Source: an archaeon (GTDB lineage: Archaea; Asgardarchaeota; Heimdallarchaeia; Hodarchaeales; S146-22). From it: a DNA stretch of 6,064 nt. The DNA lies in the NCBI GenBank assembly GCA_024276395.1, contig JAJRXH010000349.1, positions 1 through 6,064 on the forward strand, read 5' to 3'. Below, piece after piece: positions 1-6,055 of this stretch. How positions within the stretch are numbered: position 1 is the first letter of the stretch; every line of letters begins with the position of its first letter. Made by a program: the position numbers and the translations under genes. The notes beneath the pieces are model-generated. The model saw only the letters and a list, made by a program, of their open reading frames with translations, was not told where the DNA came from and did not search any database.

Positions 1-828
1 GATGAGGGGCTCATGATCTCGCTCCTTGATGTGTTCAAAGTTAAGATATTCGAAGCCTCCCATCTCGATTTTTTTAGGAAGTGGGACAGAATTTGACAAG
101 GAATGGGGATATGATCCCCAATAGATGCCTTTACCCCAATCCAATAATAAATATGATTGTGAGAGCTCTTTATAAGGAATGGGGACGGAAGTATTTGGGC
201 GTCGTTTGATGACTCCAGCCTGTCGTGCGGCAATTAATAAGATGGCGTCAAACAAGATGTCTTCTGAGAAAGAACTCGTCCCATAAAATTGACGAATGAT
301 TTCAAGACTTTTTTCTGGTATTTCTTGGGCGATGGCATGATCGATTAAAGCAAGAAGCCAGTCTAAATTTTTTATTTCGAAATAAGATTGAATGTATTTC
401 ATTAGGGGCAAGAGATAAATGTATGCCACTCGGATTGAAGCGACAGCGAGCTCAACTCCTTTATCCAGCTGAAAGTTGTAGAATCTTCGAACATGGACAG
501 CTGCATCTTGGACCAAGTGAAAGAGAAGCGCAACATTGTCATCATCCAACGTTGGAGGGCGAACTTTCAGAAAACTAAGAATTCCACGAAGTCTTAGTTC
601 ATCATCGTGATGATAATGAATTTGAGTAGAGGGGACAGCATGTTCCGATAGATACAACGATAATTTTGCTATTTCAGTCGTGGTAGATCCATCATCAGTT
701 AATTCATCAATCTTATCCTTGAGAAGCCCCTCATATCGAATTAATTGTGATTTCCATGGCATCTCCTTCTGATATTTTTGATGAATGCTTTGAATTTTTT
801 GATAAAAAGGGAATTGTCCGAACTTCAA
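1..828 (-). CDS. Hypothetical helical protein, partial (C-terminus beyond left edge)
   Basis: Translating the reverse strand gives an uninterrupted frame of 276 codons that is still open at position 1, so the C-terminus is missing. An in-frame TAA at 859-861 bounds it upstream. The first canonical start after that stop is TTG at 828-826, preceded by a strong Shine-Dalgarno GAGGAGGT (846-839) with 10 nt spacing. The next in-frame ATG (762-760) has its purine stretch directly abutting it, so TTG is preferred. Residues 1-50 are charged and probably helical. A His/Asp cluster (HYHHDD) lies at about 71-76. Residues 77-205 look like packed amphipathic helices. The part from about 206 on is richer in Pro, Gly, Trp and Tyr. 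I see no signal peptide, membrane helix or metal-binding motif, and I do not recognise the family. The gene diverges from the orphan gene at 1041; a shared role is only a guess. The reading frame is secure, the function unknown. Confidence 0.8.
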   Translation of the reverse strand, partial: MKFGQFPFYQKIQSIHQKYQKEMPWKSQLIRYEGLLKDKIDELTDDGSTTTEIAKLSLYLSEHAVPSTQIHYHHDDELRLRGILSFLKVRPPTLDDDNVALLFHLVQDAAVHVRRFYNFQLDKGVELAVASIRVAYIYLLPLMKYIQSYFEIKNLDWLLALIDHAIAQEIPEKSLEIIRQFYGTSSFSEDILFDAILLIAARQAGVIKRRPNTSVPIPYKELSQSYLLLDWGKGIYWGSYPHSLSNSVPLPKKIEMGGFEYLNFEHIKERDHEPLI

Positions 829-838
829 CTCGATGACA

Positions 839-846
839 ACCTCCTC
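839..846 (-). promoter_or_regulatory. Ribosome binding site that decides a TTG start
   Basis: The reverse strand reads GAGGAGGT here, an almost full complement of the 16S rRNA 3' end. It lies 10 nt before TTG at 828. No ATG or GTG start exists between the in-frame stop at 859-861 and this site, so the motif is the main support for a TTG start. Confidence 0.6.
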
Positions 847-883
847 GAAAGGACTTACTTACTGTGAACTCATGTTGATGATG

Positions 884-895
884 AGGTTTTAAGAA
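884..895 (-). promoter_or_regulatory. Possible TATA box for the leftward gene
   Basis: The reverse strand contains TTCTTAAAAC about 60 nt upstream of the TTG start at 828. An archaeal promoter here would begin transcription near 860, leaving a leader of roughly 30 nt that includes the Shine-Dalgarno motif. The match to the TATA consensus is weak. Confidence 0.25.
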
Positions 896-973
896 TTCTC
901 CTCCAGTTGTAGCATTCTTTCAGTAATTTCATCAACAAGTATTAGAAGCATCGCCATCTATCAAGTAGTAACT

Positions 974-981
974 CTTTTAAG
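974..981 (+). promoter_or_regulatory. Possible TATA box for the gene at 1041
   Basis: CTTTTAAG resembles a weak archaeal TATA element. A start of transcription about 25 nt downstream (near 1005) would give a leader of about 35 nt to ATG 1041 or about 70 nt to ATG 1074. It is the best candidate in the divergent 829-1040 gap, but AT-rich octamers of this quality are common. Confidence 0.25.
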
Positions 982-1040
982 ACCAACTAGCGACGAGATA
1001 CTTGAAATAGATACGTGTTCAGCGGAGAGTAGGGAAGGTC

Positions 1041-1799
1041 ATGAGTCATCCTAAATTGTTTGAAAGGAAACGTATGACAGCCTCTACGAAGGCCCTAGAG
1101 TTGTTATTGACATTGAGACCCCTTGATAAAGAATTGCAAGTGCTGTGGTTAGGTTCAACGCTTGAGACAGACGTGCCTGTTGATGTGCTTACTAAAGACA
1201 TCGTATGGGGAAGCCCTAACCATCGTTATTGGCTGCTCATCATTCCATCGGAATGGTTCATCGACCTTTCCTTAGATGACTCCTTAAAAGAACAAGAAGA
1301 TCTCCTCTGGGTCATCATCGAGCCCTCCTCTTGCATTCTCACAAAACCATCCCCCCCTTATCATGAGAGCAATTTACCAATTGAGTGGTGGTATCCATTC
1401 TTGGCATGGAATGGCTCACGCCATGTCGAGAGTTGGCTTAAGGGATTGGAAAAGGTTTACATCACGGAAACAAAAAAGATTTTCGAGAAAATTTACGAGA
1501 TTACAATGAATTCTAGACAAGTCCAAGTTCCCTCCAATCCCATCCTTCTCATTCAGATGTTTCAGTCCTTCTTCAAGCTATTGAATGAAAAACGCGACAA
1601 CCTAGAAATAAAGCAAGCTTTCTGCAAGTTCATTGATATCACGTCACGAAAAAACCCCTTACTTGGTCATCTATTGGTCAAAGCGAGAGGCTTGCTTGAA
1701 ATTTTCAATGATGAAACGGGAGACCTGTTGTTATGGGATGTAAGCAATAAATTATCGAGATTTCGACATTCATTTTATTCTCTCACGCGAAATGAATGA
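1041..1799 (+). CDS. Hypothetical tryptophan-rich protein
   Basis: This frame encodes 252 residues ending in TGA. It has no signal peptide, transmembrane helix or catalytic motif that I recognise, so no function is offered. It carries ten tryptophans (36, 56, 64, 72, 90, 116, 117, 123, 132, 232), about 4 percent, nine of them in the first 132 residues. That half looks like mixed strand and helix and includes an EWWYPFLAW stretch near 115-123. Residues 129-250 look mostly helical and charged. Start choice is uncertain. ATG 1041 has GGAAGG only 2 nt upstream, which is too close for good pairing. In-frame ATG 1074 (residue 12) follows AAAGGA with 5 nt spacing and begins MTASTKALELLL, a natural helix start, giving a 241-residue product. 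The gene diverges from the partial gene on the left and converges on the surface-protein gene to the right. It looks cytoplasmic. Confidence 0.75.
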   Translation: MSHPKLFERKRMTASTKALELLLTLRPLDKELQVLWLGSTLETDVPVDVLTKDIVWGSPNHRYWLLIIPSEWFIDLSLDDSLKEQEDLLWVIIEPSSCILTKPSPPYHESNLPIEWWYPFLAWNGSRHVESWLKGLEKVYITETKKIFEKIYEITMNSRQVQVPSNPILLIQMFQSFFKLLNEKRDNLEIKQAFCKFIDITSRKNPLLGHLLVKARGLLEIFNDETGDLLLWDVSNKLSRFRHSFYSLTRNE

Positions 1800-1865
1800 G
1801 GAGATTTATACTGGGGATGACCCTGAGGCCATGTAATAACATTAAAGTCATCTTTTCGATTAGTT

Positions 1866-1879
1866 GTCATCTTTTTTAT
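1866..1879 (+). terminator. T-run terminator for the gene at 1041
   Basis: A run of six T (1872-1877) lies about 75 nt after the stop codon, with no obvious upstream hairpin, as is usual for archaeal termination. The 10-mer GTCATCTTTT just overlapping it also occurs at 1847-1856, so two T-rich tracts follow this gene. Confidence 0.4.
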
Positions 1880-1940
1880 CAATGTGAATAATCTTCTTAT
1901 CTTTGCCATTAGGTATGTATTTACTTCATTAATTAGTTAG

Positions 1941-1955
1941 AAAAAAATAAAAAAA
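1941..1955 (-). terminator. Double poly-T terminator for the surface-protein gene
   Basis: On the reverse strand, two T7 tracts separated by one A lie about 30 nt downstream of the TAG stop at 1987-1989. No strong hairpin precedes them, which fits factor-assisted or intrinsic archaeal T-run termination. This is the clearest terminator in the window. Confidence 0.6.
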
Positions 1956-1986
1956 TTTTCATTAAAATGTGTCTCTTGTCTTGTTT

Positions 1987-2793
1987 CTAAATTTTTTTCT
2001 TTTTACTTAGAAACGTAATGATTGTTGCGGTAATGACGATGAAAACGAAGGTGAATCCATGAGTAGACTCAGCATCTCCGTCAAACATCTTGCCTTCTCC
2101 AGGGATGATCCTTAACAAGCCACCGCGATCATCTACTACTTTTTTTTCTGATAAAAAGCCGTTAGTAGTGTTCCACTCGTAGGTCACATTCAAGTTATCG
2201 TCAAAGCGAAATTGAGCGATCGCCAATCCAGAGTTGATGGAGGTACCAATGAGTGTGCCGTGTGTCATGTTCTCTAGCAAGAACACGTGATTAAACAATT
2301 TTTCAAAGAAATTTTGGCCATTTACTTGAATGGGAAGGATGAACAAGTGCCAATCAGAGTGAAACTTTGCTTGGTCAGAATTAGCATCTATTACTTGATC
2401 ACCTTCGACGACAATAGACAGTTTCAGGCGGTCACCCGAAAAAAAATCAAAATCTTCTGGAAGGGCCGTTCTCTGGTAAATAGGATGTTGAACCTTTACC
2501 TTAAGGTTTGGAGTGCTTGTTTCACCTAGCGAGGATTCATCATCCCCTTCGGTAATGGTAATGCTAATATCGCCTTCATTGATGCTGAAAGATCCTGCAA
2601 GCCAAGATTGATTAAATCTCTCAGTGCCATTGAAATTCTCTTTCTCAACTTGCCAATGGTAGGGAATATTTGCTTGCACTTGCGATGACCAAACGGTTAT
2701 CGCTCCAGAAACTGTCATATTTACCATCAATGACAAAAAAAGCAGTAAAAAAAGCATTGATACGAAAATTTTTCTGATTCTAAATTTCATCAT
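1987..2793 (-). CDS. Secreted, C-terminally membrane-anchored surface protein
   Basis: The 268-residue product has the layout of an archaeal cell-surface protein. A basic N-terminus (MMKFRIRK) leads into a hydrophobic signal or anchor helix at about 9-29. An extracellular domain of about 215 residues follows. The C-terminus has a hydrophobic helix at about 246-262 and ends SKKKKI. Five N-glycosylation sequons lie outside the signal (N55, N61, N175, N202, N208), and the protein has no cysteine. The ectodomain appears rich in beta strands. A YEWNTTNGFLSEKK segment near 205-218 resembles repeat-like strands I associate with Asgard surface proteins; that is recollection, not a search. The HGF-helix-lysine ending recalls archaeosortase-type sorting tails, though no PGF motif is present. 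The start has two adjacent ATG codons preceded by Shine-Dalgarno GGTGATG (2804-2798). The gene has its own promoter and strong terminator. The ligand and exact role are unknown. Confidence 0.82.
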   Translation of the reverse strand: MMKFRIRKIFVSMLFLLLFLSLMVNMTVSGAITVWSSQVQANIPYHWQVEKENFNGTERFNQSWLAGSFSINEGDISITITEGDDESSLGETSTPNLKVKVQHPIYQRTALPEDFDFFSGDRLKLSIVVEGDQVIDANSDQAKFHSDWHLFILPIQVNGQNFFEKLFNHVFLLENMTHGTLIGTSINSGLAIAQFRFDDNLNVTYEWNTTNGFLSEKKVVDDRGGLLRIIPGEGKMFDGDAESTHGFTFVFIVITATIITFLSKKKKI

Positions 2794-2850
2794 AACTCAT
2801 CACCGTTCATTCTTTCATTTGAGTGAGAGACAGTTAAGAAGTCTCCTAGG

Positions 2851-2880
2851 TATATCATAATATATCATGATATATAAGTA
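2851..2880. repeat. 10-bp phased AT-rich repeats
   Basis: Three consecutive 10-bp units, tatatcataa, tatatcatga and tatataagta, run through the promoter of the surface-protein gene. A related unit (gatatcattc) lies at 2891-2900, in the same 10-bp phase. Spacing of about one helical turn puts equivalent bases on the same face of the DNA. The repeats could be stacked regulator sites or simply an AT-rich promoter with slippage. Confidence 0.55.
2861..2878 (-). promoter_or_regulatory. TATA box with overlapping palindromic operator candidate
   Basis: The reverse strand reads CTTATATA at 2878-2871, close to the archaeal TATA consensus, with an A/T-rich BRE-like stretch just upstream. Transcription would start near 2849, leaving about 55 nt to ATG 2793. 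A perfect 14-bp palindrome (TATATCATGATATA, 2861-2874) overlaps the TATA box on its downstream side. A dimeric regulator bound there would block TBP, so repression is a plausible reading but not demonstrated. Confidence 0.5.
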
Positions 2881-2917
2881 TTATTATCGAGATATCATTC
2901 CATTTTTACCAGAACGA

Positions 2918-3325
2918 TTATTTTTGGTCATCATCGGTATCATTCTCCTCTGATATCCGGAGATCAAGAATCAACGAGGCATCAAGCTTGGTATCATCCC
3001 AGTTTTTTTCTGAATGGAAATGAGTTATGAAACGAGAATGAATGAAATGATCTTCTACAGCTTGATGACATTGATTGCATTTTACACCAGGATAAAATTT
3101 CTTGTAGTCCTTGGAAAAAACTAGTTCAAACAGTCCATGATCATTAGCAACTTGAACCTTCAAGGGATGATCATAAAGTATTTCTTTCACTCGTGATCTT
3201 TTTAAGGTGGTATCATCCACGCTTTCAATGGTCATTTCAAGAAACTTTACTTCCATGTTAGGGCAATTGGGCATAGGGCATTGATCTTCCCATTGATATA
3301 TCCGTAATTTTTTTCTTGCTGTCAT
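2918..3325 (-). CDS. Small four-cysteine, probably zinc-binding protein
   Basis: The 135-residue product contains exactly four cysteines in two pairs: C16-x4-C21 near the N-terminus (CPMPNCP) and C83-x2-C86 followed by H87 (CNQCHQ). Two distant knuckles of this kind usually meet to hold one structural zinc, as in zinc ribbons. The intervening 60 residues look like beta strands and carry a charged core. A histidine-rich stretch follows the second pair (H93, H96, H102, H104), and the tail is acidic (EENDTDDD). No membrane segment or signal is seen. The start is ATG 3325, with AGGAGG (3341-3336) 10 nt upstream. It lies 124 bp upstream of the surface-protein gene on the same strand, but that gene has its own TATA box. 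It diverges from the large coiled-coil gene. A nucleic-acid or protein-binding role is possible; I do not recognise the family. Confidence 0.75.
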   Translation of the reverse strand: MTARKKLRIYQWEDQCPMPNCPNMEVKFLEMTIESVDDTTLKRSRVKEILYDHPLKVQVANDHGLFELVFSKDYKKFYPGVKCNQCHQAVEDHFIHSRFITHFHSEKNWDDTKLDASLILDLRISEENDTDDDQK

Positions 3326-3335
3326 AAGTCCCTTT

Positions 3336-3341
3336 CCTCCT
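3336..3341 (-). promoter_or_regulatory. Shine-Dalgarno of the four-cysteine gene
   Basis: The reverse strand reads AGGAGG, 10 nt before ATG 3325. A second purine stretch (AAAGGGA, 3335-3329) lies closer to the start codon. The strong match supports ATG 3325 as the start. Confidence 0.6.
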
Positions 3342-3375
3342 AACCAACATAACCAAGATACGAGCTGGCAAAAAA

Positions 3376-3420
3376 GTTATTTTTAATTCACCCTTGAAAA
3401 CGAAATGTTCAAATAAGAAT
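3376..3420. promoter_or_regulatory. Shared divergent promoter region
   Basis: Only about 125 bp separate the four-cysteine gene (leftward) and the coiled-coil gene (rightward). On the reverse strand TTAAAAATA (3387-3379) is a reasonable TATA box, which would start transcription near 3357 and leave a leader of about 30 nt. On the forward strand the overlapping T-rich tract (3378-3388) or AAATAAGAAT (3411-3420) could serve. The two promoters must lie within a few tens of bases of each other, so both genes could answer to one regulator. Confidence 0.35.
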
Positions 3421-3437
3421 TAAGAAAATGGAACTTG

Positions 3438-3462
3438 AAGGAATGTTTCATGAATAAGGTGA
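3438..3462 (+). promoter_or_regulatory. Two competing ribosome binding sites
   Basis: AAGGA (3438-3442) is 7 nt before ATG 3450, and AAGGTGA (3456-3462) is 5 nt before in-frame ATG 3468. Both are well placed, so the product may begin at either codon. The second site is the better complement to the 16S 3' end, while the first gives the longer protein. Confidence 0.45.
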
Positions 3463-5888
3463 ACATCATGGAGTTCTTGGAGTTAACCCCAGAACAAGAA
3501 AAGGTCTATTTCACGCTCCTATCCTTGGGGCAAAGCTCAGCTGGTGAATTAGTAAAAGTGATTGGCATATCAATAGATAAGCTCCAGCAGCTTCTCAAGG
3601 AGCTGGAAGCAAAACAGTTCGTGATGCCAGTTAAAGGAATCGGAAATAGGTATGTTGCCATTTATCCATTCAAGTTATTATCCGAAAGAACTTTTGGTTC
3701 TGCCCGAAAGTTAGGTGAAGCAATAAACGAATTAAATGAAAGAATTAGCAAACATCTCGCGCGGATCAATGAAACAACGGAACAGCAGCAAGAACAACTC
3801 ATTACCATTGTCAATCAGACGCTTGAAGAAAACGAAAATGCACTACTCAAGACCAAAGAGAGCCTTCAACAAACATTTGAGGAGCAACAAGGTGCTCTAA
3901 CTTCCAAGAAAGGCGAAATCACTAGTAGGATTCAACATTTCAAGGAAGATGCGGAGAAAGATAGTAAACAAGCAAGAGAAAAGATGAAAGAAGTAATCGA
4001 ACGAATGAATGCACTTAAGCATGAGAAGAGTGAAGAAACTTCACGTTCCTTGTTAGAACAATCTAAAGATCCCATTGATGAGTTCAAGAAAGCCGTGCCA
4101 GAGGTATTGAATGAGGTGCTCCGACAGGTCGATGATTCTCTTAGTACTTCGGAAACCCAAGTCACAGAAGCTAGTGAAAAACTCCTCAAGATGACAAGTG
4201 AACTTTCAACGATGTCTCTCAAGCTTGTCGAAGATCAATTAAGTGGAATCATGCAAGAAGCAGATACACAACTAAACATCGCGGGGCAATCACTTGAAAC
4301 ACAAGCAACACAATTCTCTGGCATGATTACCAACAAATCACAGAATCTTGAACGCGTGCTCAAAGAAGCACTTGGTGCCTTCAAACAAAATGCTTCTAAC
4401 ACGGCAACAAGACTTAGTAATGACTGGATTTCTATCATCAAGCAAAAGAATCAATCACATCAACAGGCCATGAATCAGCAGTTAGCTGAACTTGAAAGAA
4501 CTGTTCAAGCAAAGTTTAATGAATTAAGAGTACAATTAACAAAGTTTACGGCAGATTTGGAACAATTAGTAGTTGAACAAGTCAAGCAAGCCACTCAGCA
4601 GACAATAACCCAGGCTAATCAAATGGAAACGGAATTCATTGATAACATTGCCAAGGGCAAAGAAGCTTTAATCGATAACGTGAGTTCGACCGTGGATAGT
4701 TCCTTGGAAAATGTCACGGCCTTGGTCGCTTCCTTTCAAAAAGATTGGTCCCAAGCCATGGAGCAATGGAAAAACGTGTTGACATCAGTAAAGCAAGATG
4801 TCATCAAAAAAGCAAACGATCAATTAGATGCTAGGAAAATTGTTGCAAAAAACGACATATCAGCATTTCAAACGCAAACCACTTCTGAAATTAATAACAT
4901 CCTTCAAGAAGCCAAGAGCAAGTTAAATGAGTTAAAAATTAGGGCTAAGCAATTTAAGCAGCAAGGTACATCTGAACTAGATAAGCTAATTATGAATTTT
5001 GAAGAAAACATCCAACAGCTCGCTAACGCGACTAGTAGTGCCATTCAGTCCGTGATTCAGGTGGCAATGGAGCAGTTTCAAGAAAACACCACATCCTTGA
5101 TAGAAAATTTTGATTCTCAAGTGAATAGCCTTACCACGATCCATCTAGATCCCATTTCAGGTGATTTTGAAGAATTAACAAGAACTCTTTCCACGACTAA
5201 AGAATCATTTGAACGCCTCCAGGACGCCATGGCCTCTCGCACGAAAGAAACCTTGCAAAAATTATCAGAATCGTTACAAGCCAGTCTAGGCAATCAGTTA
5301 GGTGAACTGAGTCAACAATTAAGTGAATTTACATCATACTTTGAGAACGGTGTTAATCAGATAACCACAGTACTGAATGCAACATTTCAGAGCTTGACCG
5401 ATCTTGATTCCAAGTTTCAAACCTTTGAAAGGCCTTCCATTAGTACCACTCCCTTGCTGGGTAAGGATGCCATCATGGAACACATTCTTGGAATGCTCGA
5501 CCGAGTTCCTTTTAGTCGAATGACACTGCTAGTACCAAACATCCATGACCTTCCAGTGGAAAAAATTATTGTTCATAAAAAGGCACGATTCATCCGTCTA
5601 TACACCTACGCTAATCCCAATGCTGATCGAGAGTTATTGCAAAAACTGATTAAAGCTGGAGTGCAAATTTTCAAAATTCCTGATAATGACGAGAAGTGGA
5701 AGGGAAACATCGTCACTGAAGCTGGTGATGCCGAGGCTGTCTGGGCTGTATATGACCCAATTAATCCAGATGATGCACTAGGGTTAGCCTCATCCAATGC
5801 GGCTTTCATTTCAGTAGTTGTAGGGCTTGTGCTTCAATCACTTCTTACCTACAGGGAACAAGTACGCGAGCAAGATGTTGGACTGTAA
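3450..5888 (+). CDS. TrmB-like winged-helix protein with very long coiled coil and TrmB-like C-terminal domain
   Basis: From ATG 3450 the product is 812 residues. Residues about 8-73 resemble the TrmB-type winged helix: TPEQEKVYFTLLSLG, a recognition-helix segment (SIDKLQQLLKELEAKQ) and a wing ending near YVAIYP. Residues 74-658 are almost entirely coiled coil, rich in Gln, Glu, Lys, Ser and Thr, with prolines only at 208, 217 and 568, leaving 350 residues (218-567) proline-free. From about 659 a compact alpha/beta domain follows, resembling the phospholipase-D-like C-terminal domain of TrmB regulators but without a visible HKD catalytic motif. It ends in a hydrophobic helix near 788-802. There is no signal peptide or obvious membrane span. 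Start choice: ATG 3450 has AAGGA 7 nt upstream, and ATG 3468 has AAGGTGA 5 nt upstream. The upstream in-frame TTG 3435 lacks a good site and would add the only cysteine. I infer a DNA-binding regulator or chromosome-organising protein. Confidence 0.85.
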   Translation: MNKVNIMEFLELTPEQEKVYFTLLSLGQSSAGELVKVIGISIDKLQQLLKELEAKQFVMPVKGIGNRYVAIYPFKLLSERTFGSARKLGEAINELNERISKHLARINETTEQQQEQLITIVNQTLEENENALLKTKESLQQTFEEQQGALTSKKGEITSRIQHFKEDAEKDSKQAREKMKEVIERMNALKHEKSEETSRSLLEQSKDPIDEFKKAVPEVLNEVLRQVDDSLSTSETQVTEASEKLLKMTSELSTMSLKLVEDQLSGIMQEADTQLNIAGQSLETQATQFSGMITNKSQNLERVLKEALGAFKQNASNTATRLSNDWISIIKQKNQSHQQAMNQQLAELERTVQAKFNELRVQLTKFTADLEQLVVEQVKQATQQTITQANQMETEFIDNIAKGKEALIDNVSSTVDSSLENVTALVASFQKDWSQAMEQWKNVLTSVKQDVIKKANDQLDARKIVAKNDISAFQTQTTSEINNILQEAKSKLNELKIRAKQFKQQGTSELDKLIMNFEENIQQLANATSSAIQSVIQVAMEQFQENTTSLIENFDSQVNSLTTIHLDPISGDFEELTRTLSTTKESFERLQDAMASRTKETLQKLSESLQASLGNQLGELSQQLSEFTSYFENGVNQITTVLNATFQSLTDLDSKFQTFERPSISTTPLLGKDAIMEHILGMLDRVPFSRMTLLVPNIHDLPVEKIIVHKKARFIRLYTYANPNADRELLQKLIKAGVQIFKIPDNDEKWKGNIVTEAGDAEAVWAVYDPINPDDALGLASSNAAFISVVVGLVLQSLLTYREQVREQDVGL

Positions 5889-5916
5889 GAAAATGCCTAA
5901 TTCTCTCTGTAGACAA

Positions 5917-5945
5917 TTTTTCTCTCTTTTTTATCTTCAGTTTTT
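5917..5945 (+). terminator. T-rich terminator of the coiled-coil gene
   Basis: Three T tracts (5917-5921, 5927-5932, 5941-5945) start 28 nt after the TAA stop at 5886-5888. No hairpin precedes them. This pattern fits archaeal T-run termination. Confidence 0.5.
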
Positions 5946-5947
5946 CT

Positions 5948-6055
5948 GATCTGCCCGATGTTTCTGTCACGCGTGGGTTCAAGATCGTGTCATCACGTTA
6001 ATCGCTTCGTGAGGACCTCTCCCCGTGATGCGAGGATAAAGCACGAGGTCTCGTG
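5948..6055. other. GC-richer segment with several inverted repeats
   Basis: By hand count, 63 of the last 114 bases are G or C, clearly above the AT-rich sequence just before. Self-complementary pairs are GATCT (5948-5952) with AGATC (5982-5986), CATCACG (5991-5997) with CGTGATG (6024-6030), and CACGAG (6042-6047) with CTCGTG (6050-6055). CACGCGTG (5968-5975) is an 8-bp palindrome. These could be helices of an RNA cut by the window edge, protein-binding sites, or chance within a coding end. I match it to no known RNA family. Confidence 0.3.

Noticed and set aside
852..865. CAGTAAGTAAGT on the reverse strand resembling a eukaryotic 5' splice site
   Set aside because: The TAA codon breaks the frame just upstream of the gene, but a bacterial-type Shine-Dalgarno and start follow immediately. 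No branch point or acceptor arrangement is evident, so splicing is not needed to explain the gene.
2287..2529. An 80-codon forward frame inside the surface-protein gene
   Set aside because: It lies wholly antisense to a well-supported gene with signal peptide, sequons and anchor. It has no ribosome binding site or promoter of its own.
3435..3449. TTG 3435 as start of the coiled-coil gene
   Set aside because: It lacks a good Shine-Dalgarno. It would add only five residues, including the sole cysteine, and two ATG codons with well-placed sites follow within 33 nt.
3932..4441. Two reverse-strand frames of 96 and 68 codons within the coiled-coil gene
   Set aside because: They are Ser/Leu/Cys-rich shadows produced by the Glu/Lys/Gln-rich codons of the coiled coil on the opposite strand. 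They have no start signals.
5606..5809. A 67-codon reverse-strand frame in the 3' part of the coiled-coil gene
   Set aside because: It is antisense to the conserved-looking C-terminal domain, has no Shine-Dalgarno or promoter, and has a biased Ser/Ala composition.
5970..5990. GGGTTCAAGATC resembling a tRNA T-loop
   Set aside because: The bases flanking the loop do not form the required 5-bp T stem, and no acceptor, D or anticodon arm can be laid out around it.
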